A stretch of 37,371 nucleotides of DNA, taken from IMG/VR virus record IMGVR_UViG_3300034104_000267, positions 1-37,371 of that record. The stretch is one strand, 5' to 3'. Made by a program: the position numbers and the translations under genes. Source of the DNA: a virus. Shown piece after piece: positions 37,162-37,371 of the stretch. Position 1 is the stretch's first letter. The number at the start of each line of letters is the position of its first letter. The notes beneath the pieces are model-generated. The model ran no database searches and was not told where the DNA came from. It worked only from the letters and a program-made list of their open reading frames with translations.

Positions 37162-37371
37162 ATGGCATTACCTAATGGCGCAGGCGGTTATCAAATTGGT
37201 GACGGCAACCTGACAGAAGCACAACTGACGGTTCAAACTATTCCTACAACCTTGACTGGCGACACCACGTTGACCGCTGATCAAGTAGTTGTTGGTTTGG
37301 TTGTTTGCAACAAAGGCAGCGATGCTACATTGACCGTGACTCTGCCCACAGCAGCGTTGCTCGATGCAGCC
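37162..37371 (+). CDS. N-terminal part of small virion-type protein (continues at 2-178)
   Basis: ATG 37162, with AAAGGAAA upstream, opens a frame that runs off the right edge after 70 codons: MALPNGAGGYQIGDGNLTEA, then QLTVQTIPTTLTGDTTLTAD and QVVVGLVVCNKGSDATLTVT, ending LLDAA. The open frame at the left edge (2-178) reads as its continuation. Small proteins starting MALPNGxGGYQxGDGNxxE follow coat genes in P22-like phages and are candidate decoration or head proteins (inference). Confidence 0.8.
   Translation, partial: MALPNGAGGYQIGDGNLTEAQLTVQTIPTTLTGDTTLTADQVVVGLVVCNKGSDATLTVTLPTAALLDAA

Noticed and set aside
1-37371. Temperate lifestyle genes
   Set aside because: No integrase, excisionase, partition or CI-like repressor gene was found on either strand.

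Overview
The window looks like an almost complete, circularly permuted genome of a strictly lytic short-tailed (podovirus-type) dsDNA phage of about 37.4 kb. The last gene (37162-37371) runs off the right edge in an open frame, and the left edge opens inside a frame that reads as its missing C-terminus (2-178), so the two ends belong together. The virion genes are P22-like: coat with an inserted domain, portal, gp4-type connector, gp10-type hub and three ejection-type proteins. The replication genes (family A DNA polymerase without a 5'-3' exonuclease, primase-SF3 helicase, DUF2800 nuclease-like protein, SNF2-type helicase, VRR-NUC nuclease) resemble those of BPP-1/BcepC6B-type podoviruses of Betaproteobacteria. 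A proteobacterial, perhaps freshwater, host is an inference. No integrase, repressor, RNA polymerase, tRNA, CRISPR array or reverse transcriptase was seen, so transcription should depend on host RNA polymerase.

There are four transcription blocks. (1) Late rightward block from 24353 through the right edge and round to 10392: terminase, small basic proteins, portal, a tailspike/fibre module, scaffold, coat, connector, hub, candidate needle, an acetyltransferase, ejection proteins, membrane/lysis proteins and endolysin. (2) Leftward block 14191 to 10378: VRR-NUC nuclease, SNF2 helicase and ten small genes, almost all joined by ATGA-type overlaps. (3) Rightward replication block 14276 to 21002: DUF2800, a 210-aa protein, a structured RNA, HNH nuclease, DNA polymerase, primase-helicase. 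(4) Leftward early block 23702 to 21076: small accessory proteins, a short DNA cytosine-methyltransferase-like protein and two micro membrane peptides, ending at an intrinsic terminator.

The divergent start of blocks 1 and 4 (23703-24352) is the only long gene-free stretch. It holds a strong leftward sigma70-like promoter, a 19-bp palindrome, an iteron-like cluster of TGACCCACA and a G-rich tract next to the small terminase gene, which makes it a candidate origin and/or packaging/control region. Blocks 2 and 3 diverge from a compact 84-bp region at 14192-14275.

The most unusual signal is at 16241-16383, between the 210-aa gene and the HNH gene. A short terminator-like hairpin is followed by a promoter (GTGACA, 17 bp, TATGAT) and a segment of about 100 nt. 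That segment folds into a 19-position long-range stem enclosing two hairpins, has a loop complementary to its junction strand (a 6-7 bp pseudoknot), and ends in a T-run. It looks like a self-contained small RNA or a leader/attenuator. A second set of RNA-like elements (ACTG-N3-CGGCCCA-N2-AG) lies in front of the genes at 34785 and 35093.
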